A stretch of DNA of 64,000 nt from Norana najaformis (GCA_964023275.1 OZ029917.1:29340005-29404004); one strand, 5' to 3'; positions 22,051-34,850 are shown, counted from the stretch's first letter. Notes: generated from the sequence alone by a model not told the origin. Program-made: numbers and translations.

Positions 22051-22980
22051 ATAGTCTGATGACAGGTATGAATCACTGTCTGATTCACAAGGAACATATT
22101 CCTAATCAGTCACTGTCACTCTGCGTTTCTGGGTGTCTTTCTGTGTGCTACACTTCAGCTGGTGGTTGTAAAGAAATCAGAACTTCAGTGTTTGAGGATT
22201 TGGATGTATGCCTTGCCTATGACAGGAAGCAATCAAAATTCTGAAACATTCCACCCACTCAAATCATAGGCACACACCATTTGTGAGGTTCTTAAAAGCT
22301 TCTGTACAAGTGCTTGTACATAGTATAAAAAGTACACACATACATATATACATACGCATAATTGCACACAGTTACAATCTATAATCCTAAGCACATGTAT
22401 ACACACATACCTGTGAGTCCCTGGTGTGTACTGTGAATTTACACATTTGTGAAGGCTTACTTAGTGTGTTAGCCCAAATAAGCAATTAGTAATTTGTTTC
22501 TTTTAATTATGGTACTATATCATTCCATTTACAGTTTCATGAAGCTTTTATCAGCTTCGAACAGGTCGGCTAATAACCTAAGCATTTTGTATTTGTAATT
22601 ATGTTTCCAATTTGAGGTTATTTTGCTTTTTTTCCAGTAAAGACTGGTTTGTTAATTGTCAATCGTCAACAAATTGTTGGATAAGTTTGATTTTCCTAAC
22701 TCTCGTCTTACATTTTTGTAATCTTGTCTTCACGAATTTCTCAAGTCTAATTAATAACAACATTTTGTGTAATGTCTGTAGTTTTTGATTGTAATTTCCA
22801 AATTACATGTGATGTTCTGCAACGGTTTTCTGTCTCGAAACACATTGATTGTATGCTTGCTATGTGGGTTCGGGTTGATTGTATGTTTGGGGATGTCAGA
22901 TGGGCTTGGCTTCTAAGTCATGTGATTGAAGTGTGACATCCAGTTTCCATGCGCACACTACAGCTATAGAAATTATACCA
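22050..22980. other. Spacer without recognised gene
   Basis: AT-rich. At 22325-22415 there is an imperfect ACACATACATATA-type simple repeat. No coding or RNA signal was seen. Confidence 0.5.
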
Positions 22981-23379
22981 AATCAAGATGCACTGCTGCT
23001 TTAAAATGATACAGTCCATAGAAACAAGCCAATCCAATGGATAAATGATGCCAAACCCGGACACTGTTTTTACAGAAATAACACAGATGAGGGACATTGC
23101 CTTTTAGTATATGATACTAAACCTAAACACTGCCTTTAGACAAGTAATACCACTATATTCACAAAATGCTCTGCCATTAGGTAAACATTACCAATCCAAG
23201 GAACCCTGTTAAAATAAATTATGCAAAGCCATGACACATTGGCATTAGCAAATTAATACCAACCCATGACACCCTGCTGTTTCCCAGATAAACTGAAACC
23301 AACACAATGCCATTAGATACATGATACAAATCCATGACACACTGCTGTAGCAAGAGTGATATCAAACAATGACACATTG
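22980..23379. repeat. Satellite-like repeat, period about 33-36 bp, left block
   Basis: Successive diverged units share the pattern GATAAATxATACCAAxCCATGACACACTGCxxTTA. Clear copies are GCCATGACACATTGGCATTA, CCATGACACCCTGCTG and CCATGACACACTGCTG. The block stops exactly where an L2 LINE begins. Confidence 0.75.
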
Positions 23380-26300
23380 GTTGGAGACTATGTTTGCGCT
23401 TCGGCGTGTGAGTGTCGGCTGAAGTTTTCATCGTTTTAAGGGTTGATTGCCTTGCGGAATTTACTATTTGGATTTATTTCTCGTTTGGTTTGCTCAAGAT
23501 TTCGGTTATGCTATTTAGTTTTCGACTAATGCGTTATTTTTCTGACTTTTAATCGAAATTATCTGTATTATGGCGCTGCTAACGGACAATCCTCTCATTC
23601 GTATGTATACGCCGTTAGAACTACACGCATACGACCGGCCTGGCCTAGTCTTTCATCGCAGCGTACGCAAGACTCTTTTCCGTCTCTACCTGTGGCTACC
23701 TGCTTCCGAGAAGGTTAACCGACCCTCTGCGACACATCCTTCGTCCCCCACGTCTGCGGCTACGTCTCCGAGCTCTCCCCGTTCGGTTCCCACTAGTGGG
23801 GATCTTTATGGCCTTAGGCTGGCTGCGTGGAACGTCCGGTCGCTGGGCAACAAGTTCATGGAGGTGGCTAATTCTATCATTGCCCACGATCTGGATATTC
23901 TTGCTGTCACGGCATTCGTTACGCATAGTGGTATATCACAAGAATACCCTAAAGATCAAGGTCAACTGCCTGCCTCTCACCCCGTGTACCTTTGAGGCCC
24001 TCTGTCTATCATGTCCAACGGCCCATGGACAACTAGTTTTGCTTGTCTACCGTCCGGGCTCCTCTCCTCCTTCACCGGCCTTCTTCACGGAACTTTCCTC
24101 TAATGGAGTTATACGCTACCTATAACTGCCAACTTGTCATTACTGACGACTTAAACATTAACCTTGAAGACCGTTGCTCCCCAGAGTCGCGTCGTTTCGA
24201 TGATGTACTCCATCAATTCGGCCTAGCTCTTCACGTCACCGAGCCTACACATACGTCGGGCGCCTGGTTGGACGTCATTATCACGAGGGACGATTGTGTC
24301 ATCTAGGACCTCCGGGTGGAGCCTCCGCATCTCTGGGACCACGGCCTTCTTACCTTCACGACGCCCTTTCTTCATGCGCAACCAGTTTTCGCATTCAGAT
24401 ATATCTGGGGGTGGCGGGGCCTGGACCGCGAGGCTTTACGGGTTGGCCTGCAGAACAGTCCGCTAATGAGGGTTCTGCCATCCCTGGCGGAACACACTTC
24501 GGAGGAACTGTTCGCAATTTACGAATCTTCTGTGGGCTCCTTGATTGACCGTCTTCTGCCACTCCGAATCGTCAGGGTCCGCCAGAAACCTCTGTCACCT
24601 TGGTTCGAGGGCGAGTGCCGCGGTCTCAGACGAGATGTTAGGCGACTCGAGCGTCGGTTTAGACGCACACGTACCCTCGTGGACCGTACAGCCTGGATCC
24701 ACCGGCTGCGCCAAATGCATGGTTTGTTCAGGGAGAAGGAGCTGCTCTTCTGGGAGAAGCTGATCGACCGAGAAAGATCCAACTCACACCGGCTATGAAA
24801 GTCGCTTTCCAGCATCCTTGGATGCTCCACTCCAAAGTCATCACCCTCACATCCATTATTTACAGCTGAAGACTTCCAGGTCTACATGCGGAAAAAGGTA
24901 GACTCGGTTCGTCGCTCTACCGAGGGTGCTCCCCTCCTTCCTTGCTCCTGACGGACTGCAGGATGTCGGACCTCGAGCCGATCTCCGCGGCGGCCCTACG
25001 CCAACTGCTACTTTCCATGCCATCGAATTCCTGTGAACTGGATACTCTTCCACCATTTCTACTCAAGGATTTTGTGGACGACCTGATGCCTTTCCTGCAT
25101 TTGTTGTGTAACTCGGCTTTGGGAGAGGGTTCCCTTCCCCTCGCCCAGAAACGGGCTATTGTTTTTCCTTCTTTAAAACGCCCTGGTTTAGACACTAACG
25201 ATATGGCTAACTATCGCTCCTAATTTGTCTTTTCTGTCGAAACTGATTGGAAAACATGTTTCGATACAATTACTGCAATATTTAGAGGCTAGCTCCCTCC
25301 TGCCTAGCCAGCAGTCGGGATTCAGAAGGTTCCACTCAACGGAGACGGTCATCACCCGCATTCTAGCTGACATCCTTGGGACTTTCGATCGGGGCCACGC
25401 TACCATTCTTTCGCTTTTCGATATTAGTGCAGCTTTCGACACTGTTGACCACAGTATCCTTCTGGGGCGGCTGGAAATGTCCTCTGGACTCGTCGGCCCT
25501 GCTCTTTCATGGCTCCGTTCATAGTCTGGCCGCTCTCAATCTGTGATCTTTGGTTCAACACGTTCTGATTGGTCCTCGGGCTTCTTTGGTCTCCCTCAGG
25601 GCTCTGTCTTAGCTCCCTTACTTTTTATTCTATACACGGCTGACCTGAACTTTAGTCTGTCTCCAATCGGGGTAGTGTCTCACCAGTATGCTGTTGACAC
25701 CCATGGCCCAGCAGGTGAATGTGTCGCCTTAGTTCATCAAATGCTTCGGGCGTCGGAAGCACTTCAGGCCTGGTTGAACTCAAACCGTCTGCGCCTGAAC
25801 CCTGGTAAGACCCAGTTTATCTGGTTTGACAGCCGCGCTCAGCTTTCTAAGATTGATCTGGCCAGATTACTTAGGCTCTTCCCTGATATCTCTTTCTCTT
25901 CCTCAGTCCGGGATCTGAGTAATTTTGGATCATGTGAATAATATCTGTCGAACGTGTTTCTACCATCTGTGTCAACTGCACACTACCCCCACTCTCTTGC
26001 GACCCAGGCTGTTACCATTCTGGTCCATGCGTTTATTTGTTCCAGGATTGACTATGGCAATGCTGTCTTTGCTGGCTTGAGTCTCTCCTGCATCTCGCAA
26101 CTACAGTCTGTCTTGCACGCGGCTGCTCGTCTGATCGGAGGTATCTCTAAGTTTGGCCACATCTCTGCTTACGTTTCAGAGGAGCTTCACTGGCTGCCTA
26201 TCCAGGAGCGTATAAAATTTAAAATCCTGGTTCTTGTACGTAATTGCCTCTTAGGTTGCGCCTCATTTTATCTTAGGGAGCTCTGTGTTTTGGCCTCCTC

Positions 26301-26585
26301 CATTCCGGGCCGTAGACTACTTCGTTCGGCGGTACGGGGTGACTTGCTTGCCCTATCGGTTCGAACAGCTACAGCCCAGCGCAGAAGTTTTGCTGTGGTT
26401 GGTCCCGCTTTTTGGAATGGTCTTCCTAATGACCTACGCCAGGAACTTCTTGTCTACTTCCCCCTCTTTTCCGCAAGCGCTTGAAGACCTTCTTATTCCC
26501 CAGTTCTTTTGGGTTGTAGGGCCGGGACCGCCTATGAGGAGTTTACCTCGAAGTGGCGCTTTATAAATTTTGATTACATTACAAT
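23380..26585 (+). mobile_element. Near full-length L2-type LINE with target duplication
   Basis: The element occupies 3206 bp between two copies of ACATTG (23374-23379 and 26586-26591) in satellite DNA. Frames in order: an N-terminus from 23570, endonuclease LRLAAWNVRSLGNKF and DLDILAVT, a linker (LRRDVRRLERRFRRTRTLVD), the RT entry (FPSLKRPGLDTNDMANYRS), LLPSQQSGFRRFHSTETVIT, LFDISAAFDTVDHSILL, GLPQGSVLAPLLFILYTADL, then YAVDTHG instead of YADDT, LNSNRLRLNPGKTQFIWF, and the C-terminus RSFAVVGPAFWNGLPNDL. It ends in GGCGCTTTATAAATT, a typical L2 3' end. Four to six frameshifts or stops and the Asp to Val change in the catalytic box make it inactive. Confidence 0.85.
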
Positions 26586-26892
26586 ACATTGCCATTAGAT
26601 AAATAATATCAATTCCCGAAACTCGGGCTATTTGATAAACATTACCAAACCATGACACACTGTGGTTAGATAAATTATTGCAAAAACATGGCACATTAGC
26701 AACATAATACCAGTCTATGACACGCTGCTGTTACTGAGATAAATTGAAATCTAGATGCACGGCCATTTGATACATGATACAAATCCATGACACACTGATG
26801 TTACCAAACAATGAAACACTTTGCCATTAGATAAATAATATCAATTCCCGAAATACTGGCCATTTGATAAACATTACCATTCCATGACACAC
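26586..26892. repeat. Satellite-like repeat, middle block
   Basis: Continuation of the array at 22980, with clear units GCCATTAGATAAATAATATC, CCATGACACACTGTGGTTA, CCATGACACACTGATGTTA and CCATGACACACTGTGATTA. It ends at an antisense L2 tail (TCTAATCC at about 26898). Confidence 0.75.
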
Positions 26893-27600
26893 TGTGATTA
26901 GATAATCTAATCCAAAACGTCTATAGTGCCTTTATTATAATGTACAACGTATCAGTTGATTGTTGCTTTGATGTAAAACCGTAGTCCATATTCAGGGTCC
27001 GTAGAAAGGCGAGTCCAGAAATGAATCTCATTATATAACATGCAAAGCATAAGAAGGCAAGAAATAAATTCCAAAATCTTGAGGTAACATTAGAGAAAAA
27101 TCCGGAGCCAAGTGTATACTAGTGCAGGGGTTATGCCAGTTGTGACAGTCGATGATCTAGTGGAATGCTAATGAGTGAGGCACCACATCTGCAACAAGTG
27201 CAGATAGCCGGCTGATTATTCTACAGTTCTTTGTGAATTGTTGCAGATTTTAACTGAATCCTCAGTTCAACAGGAAGCCAGTGGAGAAAATGTAGTAGAG
27301 GGGTGATTTGTTGAAATATAGTAGGCCTAGTTTTAGTTATGGCCCTAGCTGCTGTGATTTGAATCAGTTTCACCATTTGTAGATTCGTTTTTGTGACACC
27401 AATGAGAAATGAAGTGAAACTTGGACACAATGGGATATCTGCTTTTTCTCATGCCTTTTAGTTGTATATGAAACTGAGCGGTTATATATATGGCATAAGC
27501 ATGCACAAAGGACATTAAAGAATCGAGTGATGCACCTATACTATGGAGTGAAACAGCGCGACTGATAGTATATCCCCTCAGATGGGCATATGTGAGAGAG
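26893..27600 (-). pseudogene. L2-type LINE 3' fragment, antisense
   Basis: On the minus strand 27430-27221 reads MVKLIQITAARAITKT and ITPLLHFLHWLPVELRIQLK, the RT C-terminal region of L2. The 3' end carries TTGGATTAGATTATC beside the satellite, matching the tail of the L2 at 12676. The 5' part above 27430 is weak. The satellite resumes beyond 27600, so this is an insertion into the array. Confidence 0.6.
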
Positions 27601-27880
27601 ATTTGATAGCAAACCATGGCACGTGCACCGTGAAGAACCTATGACACATTCCTGTTATAGAAATAATACCAACTCATAAACACTCTATTCTGTTGTAGAA
27701 GTGGTACAAAAGCATGACACACACTTCCGGTGTCGGATTTATGCCAATGCATGACCCACCGCTGCTGCAAAAGACATGGAAAAGCATAACAGACACTGCT
27801 ACTGTTTTTGCACGGAGACCAATGACACACACTGCTACCGTTTTTGCACGGGACACCGATGACACACCTGTGGACATGCA
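27600..27880. repeat. Satellite-like repeat, right block
   Basis: Units with CCTATGACACATTCCTGTTA, CATGACACACACTTCCGG and two near-identical units CACTGCTAC(T/C)GTTTTTGCACGG in tandem (27795-27855). Same family as the blocks at 22980 and 26586, but more diverged. Confidence 0.6.
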
Positions 27881-29590
27881 TTTGAGAAGGAAAGTGGAAT
27901 TTGAATGTATTTGGACCAGTTGCTCAACTGGCCAGGCTCCATCTTCTGTGAAAATTTCGTAGCTCTAACGCACCTGGTGTTGAAAATATAAGCGTTCAAA
28001 GTCGGTCATGGCTTTGCATTGCAAAATCGCCAGTCATGGGATTTACGGTCTGTGTGCGTATGCGCGCGTGTGTGTGCACTGCATCTACTCCGAGAACGTC
28101 ACCTTAGTTACACAGCTTCTGTTAACGAGAACGTAGACGTCAAGTGACGTTCTCGGTCTGCTAGCTAACTGTGTCATTTTTTAATAAATTATATAACTTT
28201 TCTTTAAAATAAATATTCTGGAGCATAATTAATATAAATATTACCTATAATTTTGAATTTTAATCAAATCCTTACACTGACTTATATATCCACTTTTATA
28301 TAATACACCAAAATGTCGAGCTCTCAGACTGCCAGTGGGCAAGCTTGTCAAGTAGCAACCTGAGCTCTAAGATTCACGTTTTCATCGGAAAAGCACAGTT
28401 TTGTTAATTTGGCATGTAAAATTTGCACTCGCCTACAACAAACTTAGAGAAAAGAAAGGTTGGAAGTAGGTTACTTTTCACTTAATTTTGTTCGAATCGT
28501 AAGCCGATATAGTAGCCGGTATTATAGGGCGAGTAAAGCAATTTAATCGGATATCTATTGTCCAACGCTATCAGAAATAGTAGGTCTAATCGGACATGAG
28601 TTTGATGCTGTACGATCTGTTACCCGACACGCAATCGGCAATCCTGTAGGACACTTGCTGTTTAACACACGTGGTTCAACAAATTTTAATGTTCCACCTA
28701 ATATGGCTGGGGTTTGAAGCTGCGTTGGATATTCGATGCGTAATAAAGCAGACGGCCATGCACTTCAGCAACAATGGAGATATGAGAGAATTTGTCGACC
28801 TTTGCTTTGTTTCTTGAATAATTGTCAGACTTTTTGACACAAAAATATTTAGTTTTGTGTGTGCATCTGTAGCTTTCGTAATAATCTCTTCATTAGTCAT
28901 CACAGTTAGTTTGACTGTTGCAGTTCTGTCTTCTCTTGTAAAAGACAAGTATAGTGTTATGTTTAAAACAATTATCACCCAATTACTGCACAATGTATTC
29001 ATAATGTAAATACTGCATCAAACATTGCAGGGTGAAGCCACAGATGCAGGTAGTGCATATGAATGATGTGGTGACTTTCAATCAACCAGAGTGTACTTTG
29101 AGTGTACTGGGTTCATTCCTTTATAAAATCCCATAAGCTGGTAAATCTGCACTGTTATGCTTATAATACCCAGATGAAGCTTGGCTGATTATAGAAATAA
29201 AATAATTTCCAGATATAGGTATAGGTTGATTAAGAACCATGGTTACTGTGTCAAGTTGCAAGGTTTACTGTTACACGCTTAGTGACAGACGTGCAAAAAC
29301 ACCTTCGAAACTTCCGGATGTACGTTCGGTTTATTTGCGTACAAGTCGATGATCGATCCTTCTTATATTTCGATCATTTTTCGTATAAGTAGTTTCCATG
29401 AAGTGTAGGAACTTCTGAAGAAAAGTAAGATTACCTGTTTCCCGAAATCGGCGGTTGTCGTATCGGACTGAGAAACTAATAATCCATAAAAAGGAATTGG
29501 ATTGGAATCGACGAACTTTTCATTCGTTACTGCTAAGCAATCTGCAACGTGTTATCGCACTTTGACGAGCTTCGTTAGCTTTATCGTCCA
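27880..29590. other. Spacer, no recognised gene
   Basis: Holds a short GT-rich run (28050-28076) and a 13-bp perfect inverted repeat CCGAGAACGTCAC / GTGACGTTCTCGG (28090-28102, 28144-28156). Part of 29280-29590 resembles 49985-50220. The minus ORF at 28676-29002 has no recognisable motif. Confidence 0.5.
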
Positions 29591-31345
29591 GTGAATGGAA
29601 TAAACTGGTCGAAGAGTTACAAGAAGAAACGGAGGATTTCCTTTATCTGCTCATGGAAACCTATCAACCAAGTTTTCCTAAAAAGGAACTTTGGAAAATG
29701 GCACTTCTCCCAGGGCTTTTCCTCGAAATCAACTAATCTCCTCAAGAACTCAGCAACAACAGTGCAGGCCTTCATGATTGCATCTGTTCTTGGTAAGGAT
29801 CTCTTGTTCCAGTTCTTAACATGACAGCTGCATATTTGAAGAAAATTACATTGAAAGTGTTGCATGCTGTACATGTTGCATGCTACAGTGTTGTGTATTA
29901 TCTCTGACAATAATTGAATTAATCGAAACATGTTTACATTATTGTGTGGTGGAAACGAGCTGAAGCCATTTATTGATAACCCGTTTGACAGCACCATTAA
30001 ACTATTTTTCTTGTTTGATTCTGTTCACTTACTTAAACTGGATAAACTAAGCTGATGGAAGTCAAACATTTACATTTCCTGATCTTGATAAAAAATCTTT
30101 AATTCACAGATCTTCAAAAATTGCATAACTTTGAAGAAACCCGGGTTGTCAGACTGGCTCCAAATTTAACACATAAGGCTTAAACCCATCGAGCAACTGA
30201 ACGTCAAAAGGTCAGCATGGTTTTGAAAGTGTTTAATGAAAAGACTATTGCAGCACTTAGCTTCTTTCCTGCACTGAGTGAATCAGTTGATGGCACTAAA
30301 ATATTCCTTGACATAATTTTGAAATTGTGGAAACTGTTCAATGCGAAAGATCCACATAAAGGGCGACATTTGCGTAACAGAGACCCATTCCGATCTGTTG
30401 ATGACGAACGGCTGAAATTTATGGAAGGGATTGTTTTGTGGCTTAACCACTGGGAAACAATGAGGTGCAAGGGCAGGCATGGCTCTTTGTCGCAAGAGAC
30501 TCATTTCGCTCTTCTACATACATGCATATATATGCACTTGCTGATCCATTATTTGCTGGTTGAATTCAAATTTAACTATGTACTTCCTAGAAAATTCCAG
30601 ACTGATAATCTGGAATACCGATTTTCTCAGTATCGACAGCTGTCTGGAGGAAATTATCACATATCGGTAAGGCAGATTATAGAGTCTGAAAAAAAGTTGA
30701 AGCTCATCAGTGTCTTGCATTTGAAGTCTGCCAAGTGTGGTGATTTTAATTTGATTAAATTTCTGTCCGACGTGGACGATCAAGGAAGTTATACTGGAGA
30801 TGCAGTTATACCTGATGCTTTTGCTGATGTCTTAAGCGATTGTTGTGATGGCTGTATAGATGAAAGGGACTTAACTTGCATTGTTTTCATTGTTTTCATA
30901 AACTTGTAAGTTGTGTCAGTATGAACTCTGTACTGATAGAGAGCTGCTATGTGAATTCAGTGAAAACCTGGATGACAAATTCTTATATATTGAAATTATT
31001 ATATTATATATTAAATGGCCGACCCAGTTTCTGACTTATATTGTTTCAGATGTTTTGGTTGTATTTAATTGTCTTATTTCCAAGAAGTATGAGACTGAGT
31101 TTTTATCCATAGCAAATCAGAGAGATTTAGTCGTCCGTATTAGCTTGGATTTTACAAATCACACAAATAACACCTGAATGTGAATTCACATTCCACATGT
31201 GGTAATGCAACATCAAAACTTTTATATAGATCTGTTTTCACTGCTGCAAACATAATGTTGAATAACTACACCAAACTTGTGAATGACAAAAAGAAGCCTG
31301 AAAAGTTGGAAAAAAGTAAAAGGAAATTGGCAACACATGTTGGAA
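29591..31345 (+). pseudogene. P-element / THAP9-like transposase remnant
   Basis: The N-terminal helix region reads KLVEELQEETEDFLYLLMET and YQPSFPKKELWKMALLPGLF at 29600-29720. Then come INRNMFTLLCGGNELKPFID and STIKLFFLFDSVHLLK near 29920-30040, the conserved FDxVHLxK block of P transposases, and FEETRVVRLAPNLTHKA. A clean 230-codon frame (30217-30909) follows with VLKVFNEKTIAALSFF, LKFMEGIVLWLNHWETM and RKFQTDNLEYRFSQYRQLSG, then NYHISVRQIIESEKKL. Diverged C-terminal pieces include IMLNNYTKLVNDKKKPEKLE to about 31340. A THAP zinc finger was not found. Frameshifts between 29720 and 30217 inactivate it. Confidence 0.8.
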
Positions 31346-31398
31346 AATGACCCATACTAAGAAGCATGAGTTAATTCAACATTTTTATTTAAAACTAT

Positions 31399-34300
31399 AT
31401 TGATTGATTGATTGACTCTCTTTATTGATCCCAAATTCAACATATCAGGTTACACATAAAACGTACAGTTTGCCAGGATACAAAAGGCAAACCCGGAAGG
31501 GACCAGGGTCCCGCTTAAATAGGGTCACCTATTAACATCAGTGACGTAAGATGGCAATCGAAATGTAAACAAAGGAAGTATCATTTTATAAGCAAACTAA
31601 ATAAGTTATGTACAATGCGTACACAAATGAAACTAAAAATAAAACTATATAGAAGTCCGCTGCATTACACAGTTCTATATAACAAAAACTCAGAAAAAAA
31701 GAAGCAAAAAACTAATGGTTTGTATGAACAATTCAGTTGGCAGTCAAACAGATATTATTAAATAGTGACGCATCTGCCTTTTGAACAGTTTCAAACTTGA
31801 CAACATACGAATGCTCATTGGTAAAGCGTTCCAAATTGAATTGCCAGCACATTTAATATTGAATATTGCGAGCAAAACTGGCACAATAATTACCGTGAAT
31901 CCTAGTAAAATATGAGTGATGATCGATGATGTTGAAGTATCCATCAAACTTCGTTGGCAATAATTTATGTTGATATTGATACATAAATACAGAGATCTGA
32001 AACTTATTAATGGAATTAATTTTTAAAATATTTAGATTGACAAAACAGGGTTCAATATCGTTCACTTGGAGAGTTTTTGTAATAATTCTAAGAACACGGC
32101 GCTGCAAAACAGATAAGCATTTTATACGCGAAGGATAATTAGAGGCCCATAAAGGGTTACAGTAAGATAAGTAAGGATAAATCAATGAATAATACAAATT
32201 AATTAATATCTGTTGGGGTAGGATATAGAAAAATTCCAACAGAGAACAGATTGTCATTGATAGCCTGTTAAATGTTATCGTGTAGATCTAAAAGCGCCAT
32301 TGAGGCGGATAGGCCCGTTTGGAATCCAAATTGGTTAGGATATATTATATTCTTTTTTTGAATATAGTTATAAAAGCGTTCGTGCATCAATTTTTCAAAA
32401 TATTTAGAAAAGAAAGGAAGAATCGAAATAGGCCTATAGTTGCTGACATTGTCTTTGGTTCCCGATTTAAAAATAGGTATTACCTTGGCAATTTTGATAC
32501 CAGTAGTACCTACCCCTGTGGCAAACGAGCAATTAATTATTTCAGCTAATGGTGACGCAATAATATGGATAGTAGGGCCAGCAATACATACCATCAGGAC
32601 CAGCACTATGTGTGATTCTTAGAGAACGGGAAATAGCGATGATTTCATCGGGTGAGGTTGGACAAAGACCAAATGACTGAGAGGGGGATTGCTCAAAAAG
32701 GATTCATAAGAAGTTTTAGTTTTTGGAATGGCTTGCGCTAGTGACTGTCCAACACCAGTGAAGAACTCATTAAACTTATTAGAGATAGAATTAGAATCAG
32801 TATACGTACTTCCATCTATACTAAGACCATCAACAGATTTAACCAGATCACCTGACCCGACCAGTGTTTTCTTAATGTTATTTTTACAAGCGGTAAATTT
32901 ATCAGCAAAATACTGTTGTTCAGCTTTAATTCTAATTTGTTTAAATTTATTTCTATAACTGATGAATTTATTAGATTTATTTACATCAGAAGGATTTTTT
33001 AAATATTTAAGATGTAAATTAGATTTTTTCTTACAGGATTTGAACACAGCAGGTGTCATCCAAGGTTGCTTTATACGATTATGCCTAGAATGGTTGACAG
33101 GGACCAGAAGGAGTGCCGTATCGTAGGCATTCTTATACAAGTCAATTAACAATGTATAAGCTAGTGAAGGGTCACGATTTTCACAAGCATTGGTTATGGG
33201 TGTCCAGTCAATTCTACCCAATATTGAGTGGAAATGTTTGATCGACTATTCAGTAATTAGTCGCTTAGTATGTAAATTATGACTGCTTACTACAACAGGA
33301 TTTAAGCAGCCCCAAGCAATGACAGGTTAATGGTCAGATATTTCACTTATAAGAATTGATGAGTCGAATGAACTTTCATAAACATAAATATTATCAATTA
33401 AAGTGGCAGAGGTATCAGTTATTTGCGTAGGTTTAAGTATTAATGGGATGAAATGGTAGGAGTAAAGGTTGTTGTAGAAATTTTGAGTATGAACATGATT
33501 CTCAATTTTAAAAAGATCAACATTAAAATCACCCCCAATAAATACTTTTTTCCCAGTAAGCGACAGATAAGATAATAATTGTTCCATTTCTACATTGAAG
33601 AGTTCTAAAGGTGACCCAGGCGGACGATAGACTACATCATATATACAGTCTTTTCCTTTATCTTGAGGTATAGTTATGAATATACACTCATAGGCTACAT
33701 GGTCAGACAACAGTTTTTCTAAATCCAGAATTTTATATTTGACACCTGTCTTTGACACCATAGATCACAATATCTTACTCCACCGACTTTCAACCTGGTT
33801 TGGTTTTGCTGACACTGCTCTCCTATGGATACAGTCTTATCTCTCCTCCCGCTCTTTCTCTGTTAAAACTTCGGAAGCCTCTTCTAAGTCATGCCCTCTT
33901 ACTTGCGGAGTTCCACAAGGCTCCGTTCTTGGACCTCTTCTGTTTATCCTCTACACTACCCCACTCAGTTCACTCATTAAAGCATCCTCCGTTGACCATC
34001 ACCTCTATGCTGATGACACCCAACTATTCATCTCTTTCTCTCCAAATTGTTTCAATGAATCTACAGATAATCTTCTTTGTGTGGTTAAACAAATCTCCTC
34101 TTGGATGACATCTAATCTCTTATGCCTGAACCCATCTAAAACTGAATTCATACTTATCGGCCTACGTGACCAGCTCAAGAAAATTCCTGACCCCTCTATC
34201 TCCCTCAGCCTGGACTCTGCCTCCACCCACACCTTTAATACTAACTCCTCTGTCCGTAATTTAGGTGTTATTTTCGACCAGAACCTTACTTTTTCTGATC

Positions 34301-34850
34301 ATATCACCCATCTTTCCCGCTCTTGCTTTATGCATATCCGCGACCTTCGCAGAATCCGTCCTATGCTTGACTTCAAAACCGCATCTATCATTGCCACATC
34401 CATAGTCCATGCAAAACTTGACTACTGCAATTCACTTTTCCTCAATATTGACACAACCCAGATAAATCGCCTACAAGCTATCCAGAATGCTCTCGCACGT
34501 GCTGTCACCAAAACCCCCAAATACCATCACATCACCCCTGTTCTCAAATCACTGCACTGGCTTAAAATACCAGAACGAATAGAGTACAAAGTCTTATCCC
34601 TCACCTACAACACACTTCAATCCTCCCAACCCTCCTATCTTCGTCTTTATAAGAAATGCTACACCGCCTCCTTTGCCAGAAGTTCTACATTTGGATACGA
34701 ACTGATAACCTGGAATGCTTATGGTGGGCTCAGTAACAGAGTCGAGCCATGTTTCCGTTAAAGCTAACACAGTAACTGGAATCTGTGACGACAGAATCAG
34801 AATTTCAGGGATTTTGAGATAAAGGCTTCTACAGTTTAAGTGCATAAATT
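31399..34850 (-). pseudogene. CR1/Jockey-group LINE, antisense, interrupted in its endonuclease
   Basis: From high to low coordinates: endonuclease start HLNCRSLYLKIPEILILSSQ, ALTETWLDSVTEP and GGGVAFLIKT (34845-34643), an inserted L2 fragment, then EN again (GVKYKILDLEKLLSDHVAYE, DVVYRPPGSPLELF, FIGGDFNVDLFKI, ISDH at 33750-33327). A linker follows (QPWMTPAVFKSCKKKSNLHL, 33221-32619), the RT entry VIPIFKSGTKDNVSNYRPIS and NQFGFQTGLSASMALLDL (32606-32268), then a deletion of the catalytic RT blocks, the C-terminus YPYLSYCNPLWASNYPSRIK and VLQRRVLRIITK, and a 3' TCAATCAATCAAT tail near 31415-31399. Stops are few, so the copy is comparatively young. Confidence 0.8.
33754..34642 (+). mobile_element. 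Internal L2 reverse-transcriptase fragment inserted in the LINE above
   Basis: A 340-codon open frame crosses this insert. It starts at FDTIDHNILLHRL, keeps GVPQGSVLGPLLFILYT, an intact catalytic LYADDTQLFI box, MTSNLLCLNPSKTEFILIG, NLGVIFDQNLTFSDHI, KLDYCNSLFLNIDTTQINRL and HWLKIPERIEYKVLSLTYN, and ends at QPSYLR. Both the RT N-terminus and the whole L2 3' end are absent. GTCTTT occurs at both edges (33748-33753 and 34643-34648). Removing the insert with one copy restores the host endonuclease frame exactly. Confidence 0.85.

Noticed and set aside
33739..34761. 340-codon frame as a host gene
   Set aside because: It is an L2 RT fragment whose frame reads a few codons into the flanking antisense LINE at both ends.
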